The notes: generated by a model not told the origin, from the letters alone. A stretch of 64,000 bases of DNA from Neptuniibacter halophilus (GCF_030295765.1 NZ_AP027292.1:3472001-3536000); one strand, 5' to 3'. Shown: positions 8,582 through 18,271, counted from the stretch's first letter. Translations and numbers: made by a program.

Positions 8582-9370
8582 GTGCAAGATATGGAGAGCC
8601 TGATTCTACAGCTAAAGCAGCAGCCTGATTTTAAGGAAGCGCCCGTTCTTGCTGTAGAGTGCACATGGGATAAGCTGCTCAAAGAGCTTGATGAATTGTT
8701 GAATCAGCTCGATTTTCCTTATTTCACCTATTCGGTGCTGACCCGCAAACCGGTGGCCAATACTCTGAGCAGCGAAAGCTACCGCCAGCGTTGGGAAAAT
8801 GGTTCGGATATTATCGGTTCCTTACCGGACTCAGTGGTCAAAGCTTACTACAGTGATGTGGTTCAGCATGATCTTATCTGGGATTATCTGCCGGGTATTA
8901 CCAAGCCTTTCCTCGCTGATGATATGGCAGGTGGTCAGGGCAGTTATGCTGAAACCTTCTGGCAGAAGCAGGGTGTGAATTCCAGGGTATTTATTCCGGT
9001 TCCCGGCAATGCAGATGCCTACTGGTTTCACTATTTTGGCCTGTACCATAAACTGCCGGCCGATGAGTTCCGTGAGTTTTTCAGTCGTGTTAGTGAATGG
9101 CTGGTGCCTATTCTCTGCCGATACCATGCGTTGCTGCAGGCCGTCGCTGAAAAGCCGCAAAACCCTTACCTGACTCAGGAAATTCTCTCACCTACCTGTC
9201 TGCATATCATCCGTATGACAGCACACGGTATGCCGGTTAAAAGTATTGCGGATAAACTGGCGCTGACCGAAGAGGGGATTACCTATCATATTACCCGTGC
9301 TAAAAAGCTGTTCGGAGCCAGAAATAAAACTCAGCTCATCTCCATTATGTATGAGGTCGGTTTGTTCTGA
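8582..9370 (+). CDS. LuxR-type regulator with autoinducer-binding-like domain (no synthase nearby)
   Basis: This 262-residue protein has an N-terminal domain that resembles the acyl-homoserine-lactone-binding domain. A YYSDVVQHDLIWDYL region stands where LuxR proteins have Y..-DP-. A C-terminal LuxR helix-turn-helix follows (about 195-260, with KSIADKLALTEEGITYHITRAKKLFGARNKTQ). The usual Asp-Pro is Asp-Leu here, so ligand recognition may differ. No luxI-like gene is in the window, which makes it a candidate solo. The frame begins at a TTG (8564), but the GTG at 8582 has a well-placed GGAG (8571-8574) and is chosen. Confidence 0.82.
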   Translation: MQDMESLILQLKQQPDFKEAPVLAVECTWDKLLKELDELLNQLDFPYFTYSVLTRKPVANTLSSESYRQRWENGSDIIGSLPDSVVKAYYSDVVQHDLIWDYLPGITKPFLADDMAGGQGSYAETFWQKQGVNSRVFIPVPGNADAYWFHYFGLYHKLPADEFREFFSRVSEWLVPILCRYHALLQAVAEKPQNPYLTQEILSPTCLHIIRMTAHGMPVKSIADKLALTEEGITYHITRAKKLFGARNKTQLISIMYEVGLF

Positions 9371-9475
9371 TCGGAATGAATCGGCTCAGGCAGCCTGCAA
9401 ATAACCCCTTTTAGTGCTCTGTATCTCCTGAAGCTTGCAGATGCACGACTTATTCGCAGGTCTTTCGCAGGATTC

Positions 9476-9748
9476 TTAACTTGCCTGTTGGCTGAGCGGA
9501 TAGAGGTGTTGTTCGCCGTTGCTGCATGGTTCTGAGTCGTTCCGGATCTTCTGCTCGCGCTGTTCCGGCGTTCCGCAAAATTCCCCTGCGCTGATAATCT
9601 CCCATTCGCCGCGTTGCTTATGCAGATACGCGTTGCAACAACAGCACTTATACAATTCGCTGTCTCGCAGTTCGCTGATTTTTTTAAGCTCGGAATGGGG
9701 CTGGTAATGCAGTACCAGGTTGTAGCAAAGGTTGCAGGCGTTCTCCAT
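9476..9748 (-). CDS. Small Cys-rich protein, possible metal-binding
   Basis: This 90-residue protein has CNLC at residues 5-8 and four Cys in a row at 35-38 (KCCCCNAYLHK). The spacing suggests a zinc-ribbon-like or other metal site. Two more Cys lie in the C-terminal third. A strong SD (AGGGAGGA) lies about nine bases before the ATG, which supports a real gene over a longer frame on the same strand that has no such signal. There is no signal peptide. I do not recognise the family. An AT-rich palindrome lies 70 bases upstream. Confidence 0.75.
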   Translation of the reverse strand: MENACNLCYNLVLHYQPHSELKKISELRDSELYKCCCCNAYLHKQRGEWEIISAGEFCGTPEQREQKIRNDSEPCSNGEQHLYPLSQQAS

Positions 9749-9817
9749 GTTACAAATCCTCCCTGATTGTGTTTTAACACAGGCCTTAATCTATCACAGA
9801 ACGGGCAGGATTAGCTT

Positions 9818-9830
9818 AGGAATATTTCCT
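9818..9830. repeat. AGGAA-TAT-TTCCT palindrome upstream of the Cys-rich gene
   Basis: A perfect 5+5 inverted repeat with a three-base centre, set in AT-rich sequence. Very similar elements occur at 29885-29897 and 31464-31476, each 70-105 bases upstream of a minus-strand gene. It also lies between the divergent Cys-rich gene and slyD. Confidence 0.4.
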
Positions 9831-9994
9831 ATTTTGCCGGAGGCGAAATGAATTTTTTTTGGGCAGCGAGGTTGAAAACTGTTAGGCTTTGCCCCTCGGA
9901 ACGATTTAAAAGCTAACCGGGCTGACGTTTGTTTTTTGTTTGCTGTTTTCGGCATTCCCTTTTCAGCGCCTCCCTCAATCAATGAGTATTCCCC

Positions 9995-10480
9995 ATGCAG
10001 ATTGCAGAAAATCTAGTAGCACTGATTCACTATACCCTGAAGAACGAGGAGGGCCAGGTACTGGATTCCTCTGAAGGCCAGGAGCCTTTACCTTTTCTGT
10101 GCGGCGCTAACAATATTGTTTCCGGTCTTGAAAATGCTCTGATTGGTAAGGTTGCAGGCGACAAACTGGATGTGCTGGTTAAGCCGGAAGAGGGTTATGG
10201 CGAAGTGCGTGCAGAGCTGATCCAGAAAGTTGACCGTAACAACTTCCAGGGCATTGATGATATTCAGGTGGGCATGCAGTTTATGGCTGAAGCGCCATGG
10301 GGTCAGCAGCCGGTGACTGTGGTAGCGGTCGAGGAAGATGGTGTCACTCTGGATGGTAATCACCCGTTGGCCGGTCAGGCGCTGCAGTTCAGTGTTGAAG
10401 TGACTGAAGTGCGTGCTGCTACAGAAGATGAACTGGCACACGGTCATGTTCATGGTGAAGGTTGCAACCACGACCACTAA
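9995..10480 (+). CDS. slyD: FKBP-type peptidyl-prolyl isomerase SlyD
   Basis: This 161-residue cytoplasmic isomerase and chaperone has an FKBP core (residues 1-70 and 130-150) with the inserted chaperone flap (about 70-130). A short metal-binding tail rich in His follows (HGHVHGEGCNHDH). SlyD assists folding and supplies nickel to hydrogenase maturation in E. coli. The tail is shorter than in E. coli SlyD. A terminator follows. Confidence 0.95.
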   Translation: MQIAENLVALIHYTLKNEEGQVLDSSEGQEPLPFLCGANNIVSGLENALIGKVAGDKLDVLVKPEEGYGEVRAELIQKVDRNNFQGIDDIQVGMQFMAEAPWGQQPVTVVAVEEDGVTLDGNHPLAGQALQFSVEVTEVRAATEDELAHGHVHGEGCNHDH

Positions 10481-10500
10481 GCCTGAAAAATAGTGATTAA

Positions 10501-10526
10501 GCCCGCCTGTCTGTGCGGGCTTTTTT
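10501..10526 (+). terminator. Rho-independent terminator of slyD
   Basis: GCCCGC and GCGGGC pair around an 8-base loop, followed by six T. Confidence 0.93.
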
Positions 10527-10667
10527 GTGCCTTAAATATACGCCTGAAAAATTTATTAGCGTTCATTAACGCCATAAATGGTCTGTGTGTGTCTTTATTA
10601 CGTATATTTTTTAACTATCCTTTATGGGTGTCTGTTTACTGCAGTGATCGTCGTCGGGGGTGTTGAA

Positions 10668-10973
10668 ATGAATATTGAGCAACTGGATCATCTTAATCAG
10701 CAGCATAAGTTGAAGGCGGTAAATTTTATCGAATCTGGTCATGGTCCCATGGTCATTGAGGTTGAGTTTACTCAGGACGAAGCGGTTCAGAAAGAGTTGA
10801 TTAAAGACCGAAGCGGTAATGTGGTGACGTGCCAGAATGTAAAAGAGGGTTACCAGATCTGCCTGAAGGCCGGTGTGCATGAAGCCAATCTGGTTCAGAT
10901 CGAAACCCATGATGAGGCCTGTCGATCTGATTTTGCCGATTACCATAAGGAATCAATCCCGCTGAAATTCTGA
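10668..10973 (+). CDS. Small protein, possibly DUF6482
   Basis: This 101-residue soluble protein has a C-terminus (HDEAC...KESIPLKF) similar in pattern to the DUF6482 family of Pseudomonas and relatives, which has no known function. The ATG at 10668 follows a GGGGGTG ribosome binding site. An upstream extension of the frame is rejected because it encodes a hydrophobic stretch with no SD. The family assignment is tentative. Confidence 0.7.
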   Translation: MNIEQLDHLNQQHKLKAVNFIESGHGPMVIEVEFTQDEAVQKELIKDRSGNVVTCQNVKEGYQICLKAGVHEANLVQIETHDEACRSDFADYHKESIPLKF

Positions 10974-11071
10974 GCAGGTTTTTAACTCAGCTCTTTTGGG
11001 TTCTGGGGCTAGGCAGCCCCTTCATTTTGCTGGCATAGTTAATCCTCATGCTGACATGAGGTTAGGGAGTT

Positions 11072-11992
11072 ATGCGTAACAAGCTGGATCAGGTCATCGG
11101 GTCGGTTGGGCAGGTGCTGTATGGCAAGGAGTTGCAGATCAGGCAGGCGTTAACCTGCCTGATTGCAGGTGGTCATCTGCTGATAGAAGACCTGCCGGGT
11201 ATGGGGAAAACAACCCTGGCACATGCGCTGGCTCAGGTGCTGGGCATGGATTATCAGCGGATACAGTTCACCAGTGATATGTTACCGGCGGATATACTCG
11301 GTGCGGCGATCTTTGATAGCAGTAACGGCCGGTTTGTTTTTCACAAAGGCCCGGTATTTACACAGCTATTGCTGGCCGACGAAATTAACCGTACCAGCCC
11401 GAAAACCCAGAGTGCGCTGCTTGAGGCGATGGAGGAGCGTCAGGTCAGTATTGAAGGGGAAACCTATCCGCTGGTCGATCCCTTTTTTGTCATTGCCACG
11501 CAGAATCCTGTCTCTCAATATGGCACCTTTCCGTTGCCCGAATCACAGCTAGACCGGTTTTTGATGAGAATCCGGTTGGGTTATCCCTCTAAGGAGGCGG
11601 AGCGGGATCTGCTGTGCGGCGGCGATGCGCGACAAAAAATTCCTCAGCTATCGGTTGGCCTGAGCGTTGCAGAACTGCAGCAGTGCCGTCAGGAGGCGGC
11701 CGGAGTCTCAGCGTCGTCCAGTTTAATTGATTATCTGTTGCGGCTGGTGCGATACAGCCGTGAATCTGCTGATTTCGATTACGGTATCTCGCCCCGCGGT
11801 AGTCTTGCTTTGCTGAATACGGCAAAAGTGTGGGCCTACCTCAGTGGGCGGGAATATGTTGTGCCGGAGGATATACAGACGCTGCTGGAGCCGGTATTCG
11901 CCCACCGTCTGCGTGCCGCCGAGGATTACACTGAACAGGGTGGCACCGCGCTGATTCGCAAGCTGCTCAGTGACGTTGACGTGGTTGGCTAA
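11072..11992 (+). CDS. MoxR-family AAA+ ATPase
   Basis: This 306-residue AAA+ ATPase has Walker A at 41-48 (LPGMGKTT), Walker B LLLADEIN near 104-111, and a sensor 1 region with ATQNPV. MoxR proteins act as chaperones for assembly or activation of partner complexes. It is the first gene of a classic MoxR/DUF58/transglutaminase operon. The next gene starts one base after its stop, which implies translational coupling. Confidence 0.95.
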   Translation: MRNKLDQVIGSVGQVLYGKELQIRQALTCLIAGGHLLIEDLPGMGKTTLAHALAQVLGMDYQRIQFTSDMLPADILGAAIFDSSNGRFVFHKGPVFTQLLLADEINRTSPKTQSALLEAMEERQVSIEGETYPLVDPFFVIATQNPVSQYGTFPLPESQLDRFLMRIRLGYPSKEAERDLLCGGDARQKIPQLSVGLSVAELQQCRQEAAGVSASSSLIDYLLRLVRYSRESADFDYGISPRGSLALLNTAKVWAYLSGREYVVPEDIQTLLEPVFAHRLRAAEDYTEQGGTALIRKLLSDVDVVG

Positions 11993-11993
11993 G

Positions 11994-12968
11994 ATGCTGA
12001 CCGGGTTGATCACTCCTCTGCGGGAGGTTGTAAACCGCTGGGCGGCCTCGCGCCGTCCCAGTGGGCGCTCAATCCTGCTGAATCAGAAACGGATCTTCAT
12101 TTTCCCCAGTGCGGCCGGGTGGGCCTATCTGCTGCTTATTGTGGTGTTGTTTCTGATTGCGGTGAACTACCAGAATAATCTGATCTACGGGGTCAGTTTC
12201 ATGCTGGTGGCGCTGGGTATTCTTACCATCCATTACACCTTCCTCAATCTTTCCGGCCTTCGGGTGCAGGTACTCAGAGGGGAGAACTGTTATGCCGGCG
12301 ATATGGCAGAGTTTTACCTTAGTCTGGATTCAGATAATCAGCGTCATTACGAGAGTATCCGTCTGAACTGGCAGGGCCAGCCTGCGGAACAGGTTTATCT
12401 GAGTAAGGGCAGCAGTCAGCAGGTGATGCTCAACGTAAAAGCCCGCCAGCGAGGTATTCTCAGGCCGGGTCTGTTGCGCATCGAAACCCGCTATCCGTTT
12501 GGTCTGGTCTGTGCGTGGAGCTGGCTGGAGCCGGATATCAGCGCACTGGTGTTTCCTAAACCACACCCGGGCAGGGTTCCGCAATCACAAGGGGGAGATG
12601 GCGAGGGCGAGCTGGGCAATGACAGTAGCGGAGAAGATTTTTCCGGGCTGGATGAGTATCAGCCTGGTATCTCCAGCCGGCATATCGCCTGGAAACAGTA
12701 TGCTCAGGGGCGTGGCCTGCTGATTAAACGCTTCCTCGGGCAGCAGAGCCGTAAGGTATGGCTGAACTGGGAATCATGGCCGGAACTGGCTACAGAGCAA
12801 CGACTCTCGGTGCTTTGCTACTGGGCTATCCAGCTTGAACATGAAGGCGTTGAGTATGGCGTGCTGTTGCCGGGTCAGAAGATTCTGCCAGCCAGGGGGC
12901 CGCAACAACTTGAGCGGGTTTTGACTGCGGCTGCACTCTTTCCCGGAGGTGCGGGCCGTGATCAGTAA
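11994..12968 (+). CDS. DUF58-domain membrane-associated protein
   Basis: This 324-residue protein has two adjacent hydrophobic segments (about 35-85) and then the DUF58 domain. The family signature GEDFSGLDEYQPG...RHIAWKQYA is present. DUF58 proteins are von Willebrand-like partners of MoxR ATPases. The ATG at 11994 lies one base past the moxR stop. The next gene overlaps its end by 11 bases. The role in the operon is inferred to be envelope or peptide maturation. Confidence 0.92.
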   Translation: MLTGLITPLREVVNRWAASRRPSGRSILLNQKRIFIFPSAAGWAYLLLIVVLFLIAVNYQNNLIYGVSFMLVALGILTIHYTFLNLSGLRVQVLRGENCYAGDMAEFYLSLDSDNQRHYESIRLNWQGQPAEQVYLSKGSSQQVMLNVKARQRGILRPGLLRIETRYPFGLVCAWSWLEPDISALVFPKPHPGRVPQSQGGDGEGELGNDSSGEDFSGLDEYQPGISSRHIAWKQYAQGRGLLIKRFLGQQSRKVWLNWESWPELATEQRLSVLCYWAIQLEHEGVEYGVLLPGQKILPARGPQQLERVLTAAALFPGGAGRDQ

Positions 12969-14925
12969 TCTGCAACTGAGCCGTACCGCGCTGCTCTGGC
13001 AGATGCTCAGCGTGCTGCTGGTGATTCTGCCGCATCTGGGCCATTTACCACTCTGGATTCCGCCACTGGTACTGGGGGCATTGTTCTGGCGGTTTCTGGT
13101 GTTTACCGGGCGCGCATCGTTCCCGCCACGCTGGGTTAAATTGATCATTGTTGTGGCGGCCGGGCTGGGGGTTTTAATCAGTTTTCGCTCCGGTGGGGGA
13201 ATCAGTTCTACCGTATCGCTACTGATCATCGGCTTTGGCCTGAAAATGCTCGAGATCTATAAACACCGGGATGCACTGGTTGTCCTCTACGTGGCTTATC
13301 TGGTTACGGCGATGACCTTTCTTTTCAGCCAGACCATGTTGATGGGGCTTTATGTGCTCCTGACCCTGCTGGTGATCAGTACCGCCTTGCTCTGTGTTTA
13401 TCTTCCCCGTAACTGTGCATTCTGGCTGCCCTTCAAACGTGTCTGCCTGATGTTTGTGCCTGCACTGCCACTGATGGTGGTGTTGTTCCTGGGGATGCCC
13501 CGGATTGGCCCTCTTTGGGAGATGGGGCTTGACCAGTCGGCTGCAAAAACCGGTCTGGCTGAAGAGATGTCACCGGGGGATATCAGTCGTCTGACCCGTT
13601 CTGCCGAGGTTGCATTTCGGGTCGAGTTCGATAAGGCGCCGCCGCCCCAGTCTGAACTATACTGGCGTGCACTGGTACTCAACGATTTCGATGGGCGGCG
13701 CTGGAAAAATCTGCAGGCACCGGCACTGGCCGTTGAGCAGAGAACCCGTACAGCCGGGTCAGGCTATCGCTATCAGTTAATTCTTGAGGCCACAGGAAAG
13801 CGCTATCTGCCAGCACTGGATTACCCGGGTCAATGGCCCTCAGAGGTACAACTGAATGCTGATCAGACGTTGCAGAGTCGCCGGATTATCAATGAGCGGC
13901 GGCAGTGGAGGTTAAGTTCTGTTACCGGCGTTGCTATTGATGCAGATCTGGAGATATTTGATCTGCAACGACAGTTGGTTGTACCGGACGGGAATCCGCA
14001 GACCCGTGAACTGGCTGCACGCTGGTGGCGTGAAACCGGCAGCTATGAGGCTTATCTCGACAGAATTCTGAGTTATTACAATCAGCGTTTCACTTATTCG
14101 TTGCAGCCGCCTCTGCTTGGGCGGCAAATGGTTGATCAGTTCCTGTTTCAGACGCAAACCGGGTTTTGTGGCCACTTTGCCGGCGCAACGGCGCTCATGT
14201 TGCGTCTGGCGGGGATTCCAGCCCGGGTTGTAACCGGCTATCAGGGAGGAGAGTGGAATCCTTATGATCAGTATCTGCTCGTGCGCCAGTATGATGCTCA
14301 TGCCTGGGTAGAAGCCTGGCAGCCGGGTAAGGGCTGGCAACGTATCGACCCGACAGCGGCTGTCGCGCCGCAGCGCGTAGAGCAGCCGGCTGAGGGTACC
14401 TTGTCCCTGGAAGCAGGGTTTCTGGCCGATAATCCGCTGGTAGGCTGGACCCTGAAGCGCAGCGGTGTGATCAGTAGCCTGCGCCTGCGACTGGAAGCAC
14501 TCAACTACGGATGGCATCAGTGGGTACTCAACTATCACCATAATCAGGCTTCATTACTCAGTTCGCTGCTGGGGCAGATTTCCTACCTGAAACTGGCGTT
14601 GTTTCTGTTGCTGCCATTCACACTGGTTATCGGTGTGACTACGTTACTGATGATGCGCAGCAACCGTCCGAAATCCAGACATAAAGATGATCTGGAGATT
14701 ATCCGGTTTTCTGAAGCACTGGGCCGGCACGGACTGTCCCGTGCGCCGGGCGAGACAGTGCAGCACTATTGCCGGCGGCTGGCTGAGATTCGCCCGGAAC
14801 TGCAGAGCAAGCTGACTCAGTTGGCGCAGCGTTACGAACAGTTGCGTTATGCGCCAGTGCCGGTACAGGGGGCTCAGGCATCCCTTAAACCGCTGGTTGA
14901 TGATTGTCTGGCTGGTTTTCGTTAG
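12958..14925 (+). CDS. TgpA-family membrane transglutaminase-like protease
   Basis: This 655-residue protein has several N-terminal membrane helices (to about residue 190), a periplasmic transglutaminase-like core, one more membrane helix near 545-570, and a cytoplasmic tail. The catalytic triad is visible as Cys404 (FCGHFA), His448 (DAHAW) and Asp464 (RIDPT). The related Pseudomonas TgpA is essential and acts at the periplasmic face of the membrane. The GTG at 12958 is chosen because GGAGG (12945-12949) is ideally spaced, although another in-frame GTG lies at 12949. Its stop overlaps the end of the opposite gene by four bases. Confidence 0.93.
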   Translation: MISNLQLSRTALLWQMLSVLLVILPHLGHLPLWIPPLVLGALFWRFLVFTGRASFPPRWVKLIIVVAAGLGVLISFRSGGGISSTVSLLIIGFGLKMLEIYKHRDALVVLYVAYLVTAMTFLFSQTMLMGLYVLLTLLVISTALLCVYLPRNCAFWLPFKRVCLMFVPALPLMVVLFLGMPRIGPLWEMGLDQSAAKTGLAEEMSPGDISRLTRSAEVAFRVEFDKAPPPQSELYWRALVLNDFDGRRWKNLQAPALAVEQRTRTAGSGYRYQLILEATGKRYLPALDYPGQWPSEVQLNADQTLQSRRIINERRQWRLSSVTGVAIDADLEIFDLQRQLVVPDGNPQTRELAARWWRETGSYEAYLDRILSYYNQRFTYSLQPPLLGRQMVDQFLFQTQTGFCGHFAGATALMLRLAGIPARVVTGYQGGEWNPYDQYLLVRQYDAHAWVEAWQPGKGWQRIDPTAAVAPQRVEQPAEGTLSLEAGFLADNPLVGWTLKRSGVISSLRLRLEALNYGWHQWVLNYHHNQASLLSSLLGQISYLKLALFLLLPFTLVIGVTTLLMMRSNRPKSRHKDDLEIIRFSEALGRHGLSRAPGETVQHYCRRLAEIRPELQSKLTQLAQRYEQLRYAPVPVQGAQASLKPLVDDCLAGFR

Positions 14926-15512
14926 TCATGGAGCTTCAGTTCGGCTATCCGTTGTTGTAGTAGCGGAAGCGTTTCCAGCTCAAACCATCGGTTTCGCTGC
15001 AGCCATAGCTGATTTCTGGGTGAGGGATGGGGCAGCAGAAAATACCCGGCAGGCCACAGCGTATGATGACGAACTCTCTCGGTCAGTGTTTTATGCTGCT
15101 TCAGCAGATCTGTTCCGGCGAGATAGTATTGCTGTGCGTACTGCCCGATCAGCAGCGTGAGTTTAACCTCAGGAAGATGTGCCAGCAGTTGCGAATGCCA
15201 GGCCGGTGCGCATTCCGGGCGTGGTGGCAGATCACCGGAGCGGCCTTTTCCGGGGTAACAAAAACCCATAGGCATAATCGCGACCCTGGCCGGGTCGTAG
15301 AATGTTTCTGTATCTGTATTCAGCCACTGGCGCAATCGATTGCCGCTGGCATCATTCCACGGAACGCCCGATTCATGGACACGGGTACCCGGTGCCTGAC
15401 CAATAATCAGCAGCCGGGCAGACGGCGAAGCCTGAATCACCGGGTTAGGCCCCAGCGGTAAGTGGCTTTCGCAGAGGCGGCAGGCCCTGATTTGAGTGAG
15501 TAGTTTCTGCAT
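14922..15512 (-). CDS. Uracil-DNA glycosylase-like protein (Fe-S, family 4/5 type)
   Basis: This 196-residue protein carries the uracil-DNA glycosylase superfamily motifs: GQAPGTRVHESGVPW near residues 37-51 and HPSPRN near the C-terminus. Four Cys (ACRLC near the start, GFC and PEC in the middle, the last two 15 residues apart) fit a [4Fe-4S] cluster as in families 4 and 5. It probably excises uracil or other damaged bases, but many such proteins are uncharacterised. ATG 15512 has a GGGAG SD and is preferred to one 13 codons upstream. Confidence 0.87.
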   Translation of the reverse strand: MQKLLTQIRACRLCESHLPLGPNPVIQASPSARLLIIGQAPGTRVHESGVPWNDASGNRLRQWLNTDTETFYDPARVAIMPMGFCYPGKGRSGDLPPRPECAPAWHSQLLAHLPEVKLTLLIGQYAQQYYLAGTDLLKQHKTLTERVRHHTLWPAGYFLLPHPSPRNQLWLQRNRWFELETLPLLQQRIAELKLHD

Positions 15513-15581
15513 TATTCTCCCACCTGCTGCCTGATCCAGTATCATAGGCACTCTTCAGTTTACAGCTTCGGAAAGATAATT

Positions 15582-16268
15582 GTGGATTTTGATTACACCA
15601 TCGTTCGCAGCCGCCGGCGCAAAACCGCAGCGATTCATGTTGGCAGTGAGGGTGTCGTTGTCAGAGTGCCTGTATGGGTGACGGATCAGTGGGTTGCTTC
15701 GTTCGTCGCTTCACGGTCTGACTGGATCAGTAAGCACGAGCAGGCTGTGCGGGAGAACCTGCAGGCGCATGCTATAACGCTTAAACCCGGTGCAATGTTG
15801 CCCTATATGGGGGACAGTTTTCGACTGAGCTGGGAAAAGGGCAGGGCCCGCGCGGTGAGTAGGGTGGCTGATAAGATCCATGTGACAATCGGTGGGCGTT
15901 CACGGAAACCTGAGCTCGAGCAGGTCGAGGCCTGCCTGAAAAGCTGGTACCGCGATCAGGCGCGTACCCAGTTGCAACAGCGCGTTGAATACTGGCAGCA
16001 GGTAATGGGCCTCAGGCCGAAAAGTTTAACGGTTAAGAGCTTCCGGCGCCGCTGGGGAAGTTGCAGTGCAGGCGGTGATATTCAGCTTAACTGGCGTTTG
16101 ATTTTTGCATCTCAGGCACTGCAGGATTATGTGGTGATACACGAGTTAGCACATCTGGTTCATCTGAATCACAGCCCCGATTTCTGGCAGTTGGTGGGTG
16201 AATATTGCACAGAATGGAAAACTAAACGTAAAGAACTACAAAACCGAACGGGATGGGTACTTTGGTAG
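15582..16268 (+). CDS. YgjP/DUF45 family zinc metallopeptidase
   Basis: This 228-residue protein has the HELAH zinc-binding motif at residues 187-191, followed by HLNHSPDFW with further His ligands. RRRWGSC upstream is typical of the SprT/YgjP (DUF45) group. It has no signal peptide and should be cytoplasmic. The start is a GTG. The substrate is unknown. Confidence 0.92.
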   Translation: MDFDYTIVRSRRRKTAAIHVGSEGVVVRVPVWVTDQWVASFVASRSDWISKHEQAVRENLQAHAITLKPGAMLPYMGDSFRLSWEKGRARAVSRVADKIHVTIGGRSRKPELEQVEACLKSWYRDQARTQLQQRVEYWQQVMGLRPKSLTVKSFRRRWGSCSAGGDIQLNWRLIFASQALQDYVVIHELAHLVHLNHSPDFWQLVGEYCTEWKTKRKELQNRTGWVLW

Positions 16269-16452
16269 AGCTTTGTTTGAAAGTAAAACGTGTTATGTTC
16301 CTTTATGAGCAATTTCATAGTGTTATAGGGCATTGAATCCATGGAACGGAAAACGCCTGTTCGGGAGGCTGCCAGGTAAGCTGGCCCGGACTCAAAGGAG
16401 GAACACTATACTTGCGTGACGGCGGCTAAGCATAACAATAACGAGAGTGAAG

Positions 16453-18252
16453 ATGAGCCTTTATACAAGTATCGAAAAAACATTTTTCAATACATTGACC
16501 AAAAAGATCACCGGTAACGTGATTTTTTTGTTGTTACCCCACATTGCACTTTTGATTCTGGGTTACGACCATTTCCGTAATTTAGAAGCCAGTCTGACCG
16601 CGGCAGGACCCGATGCCGTTCCGGTAGAGATCCTGCAGTCAGAGTTACAGTCTTTTGGGCTTTATGGGCTGATTACTGTCAGCTTTGCCCTGATCTCCGG
16701 TTTCTTCTCAATATTCTTTATGCGCCATTTGTTCCTGCGCCCGATCCGTGCGATGACGGATGTGCTGCAGGCGATCAAAGATAAGGATGGTGATATCTCC
16801 GCGACGCTGCCTGAATATACCCATGATGAAATTTCCGAAATGGCAGAGAGCTACAATGGATTCTCTGACAGCCTGAAGGCGATGATTGCCGAGAGTCGTC
16901 GTCGTAGTGTCAGTGTCGCTCTGAGTTCGACACGCCTGCAGAAGGTGCTGATTGAAGCGCAGGACTCAGCGGTAAAACAGGAGGAGCAGGCGCAGAAGGT
17001 GTTCCAGTCTTCCTCTGAAGCCACTCAGGCGATCGATAATATTGCTGGCAGTACACTGGAGATCTCCGAGCGTAACTCGCGCAATCTGGATGAGATTCGC
17101 AGCTCCAGTGAGGAGTTGGGTCGGGTTAAAACGCAGGTGGAAGCGATTCGCGAGCAGGTGACAGACTTTCAGGATACCGTGCATAAACTGGAGGTAAACT
17201 CGAAAAACATCACCGACATTCTCGGTATGGTCAAAGACTTCTCTGATCAGACCAATCTGCTGGCGTTGAATGCATCCATCGAAGCGGCACGTGCCGGTGA
17301 GGCCGGGCGGGGTTTCTCGGTGGTTGCTGATGAGGTGCGTAATCTGTCGCAGAAGGTGAGTACCGCAACCAGTGAAATCGATCAGAATATCGGCGAGATG
17401 TTTTCGCTGGTGGGCAGTACCCGATCCAGCGCATCAACCATTCTTGAATATGTAGGCTCCACGGAGGAGTTTATTGGTAACACCAATCAACAGTTCCGTA
17501 GTCTGGTCGGCGACTTCGAAGACCTGAACAGCCAACTGAGCAGTATCAGTGCGGCGATTGATGAGCTGGCGTATACCAACCGCGAATCCCATACACATGT
17601 GTCTGAAATCACCAATATCTCTACCGCCATGCATGGTGAGATTGAACAGTCACGACGCTTCTCAGAAGAGCTGGAGCATTCTACTGAAGAGACTCAGGAG
17701 CTGCTGTCGCGCTTTATTATCGGTTACGGTGGTTTTGAAGGAATGATTCAGACCGGAAGACAGTGGGGGCAGCAGGTGCAGGATGCACTGGAGCAGCTTG
17801 CATCGCGCGGCTGTAATCTGTTTGATACTAACTATGTACGTAGCAATGACGGACAGCGCCCGGAGAAGTATGACACCAGTTATGCGGATCAGTATGAAGC
17901 GCTGTTACGGCCAATGTTCGATGGCTTCATTGCGCAGCGCCCTGAGTTTATCTACGCCATCGCGGTGGATCGTAACGGTTATGCTCCGGCGCATCACAGT
18001 AAAGTGTCTGAGCGCCTGACCGGTAACTTTGAGATCGATAACCTGCGTAGCCGCCACCGTCGGATCTTTGCCGGAAACCGTGCTGAGGTACGCCGTGCAT
18101 CGTCTACAGCGCCTTTCCTGTTACAGACCTTTATTCGTGATACCGGTGAGGTGCTGAATGATCTGTCTATCCCGCTGTATATCAATGGTCAGCACTGGGG
18201 AGCGCTGATTATGGGGTTTGCACCGGAAAACCTGCTTGATGATAAAAATTGA
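16453..18252 (+). CDS. Chemotaxis receptor with C-terminal sensor-like domain
   Basis: This 599-residue receptor has two membrane helices (about 22-42 and 75-95), a short periplasmic loop, a HAMP domain (about 95-150) and a signalling domain. The tip ([21 protein letters not shown]) is near residues 260-285. After the signalling domain there is an extra C-terminal region of about 150 residues that looks like a small-molecule sensor and ends [21 protein letters not shown]. The periplasmic loop is too small to be the main sensor, so this receptor probably senses in the cytoplasm through its C-terminus. A GTG two codons upstream is less likely than the ATG used. Confidence 0.93.
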   Translation: MSLYTSIEKTFFNTLTKKITGNVIFLLLPHIALLILGYDHFRNLEASLTAAGPDAVPVEILQSELQSFGLYGLITVSFALISGFFSIFFMRHLFLRPIRAMTDVLQAIKDKDGDISATLPEYTHDEISEMAESYNGFSDSLKAMIAESRRRSVSVALSSTRLQKVLIEAQDSAVKQEEQAQKVFQSSSEATQAIDNIAGSTLEISERNSRNLDEIRSSSEELGRVKTQVEAIREQVTDFQDTVHKLEVNSKNITDILGMVKDFSDQTNLLALNASIEAARAGEAGRGFSVVADEVRNLSQKVSTATSEIDQNIGEMFSLVGSTRSSASTILEYVGSTEEFIGNTNQQFRSLVGDFEDLNSQLSSISAAIDELAYTNRESHTHVSEITNISTAMHGEIEQSRRFSEELEHSTEETQELLSRFIIGYGGFEGMIQTGRQWGQQVQDALEQLASRGCNLFDTNYVRSNDGQRPEKYDTSYADQYEALLRPMFDGFIAQRPEFIYAIAVDRNGYAPAHHSKVSERLTGNFEIDNLRSRHRRIFAGNRAEVRRASSTAPFLLQTFIRDTGEVLNDLSIPLYINGQHWGALIMGFAPENLLDDKN

Positions 18253-18271
18253 GTGCTCAGCGAGCAGATAT

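Noticed and set aside
9331..9780. Longer frame opposite the LuxR end, overlapping the Cys-rich gene
   Set aside because: It has low-complexity Arg/Ala/Ser composition typical of a shadow frame, and the 90-residue Cys-rich frame has the strong ribosome binding site.
16269..16452. Possible cyclic-di-GMP or other riboswitch before the chemotaxis receptor (two small stems: GCCT/AGGC and GCCAG/CTGGC)
   Set aside because: The GEMM core sequences (GGCAAACC-like and ACGCAAAGCC-like) are missing and the stems are short. No known riboswitch pattern fits.
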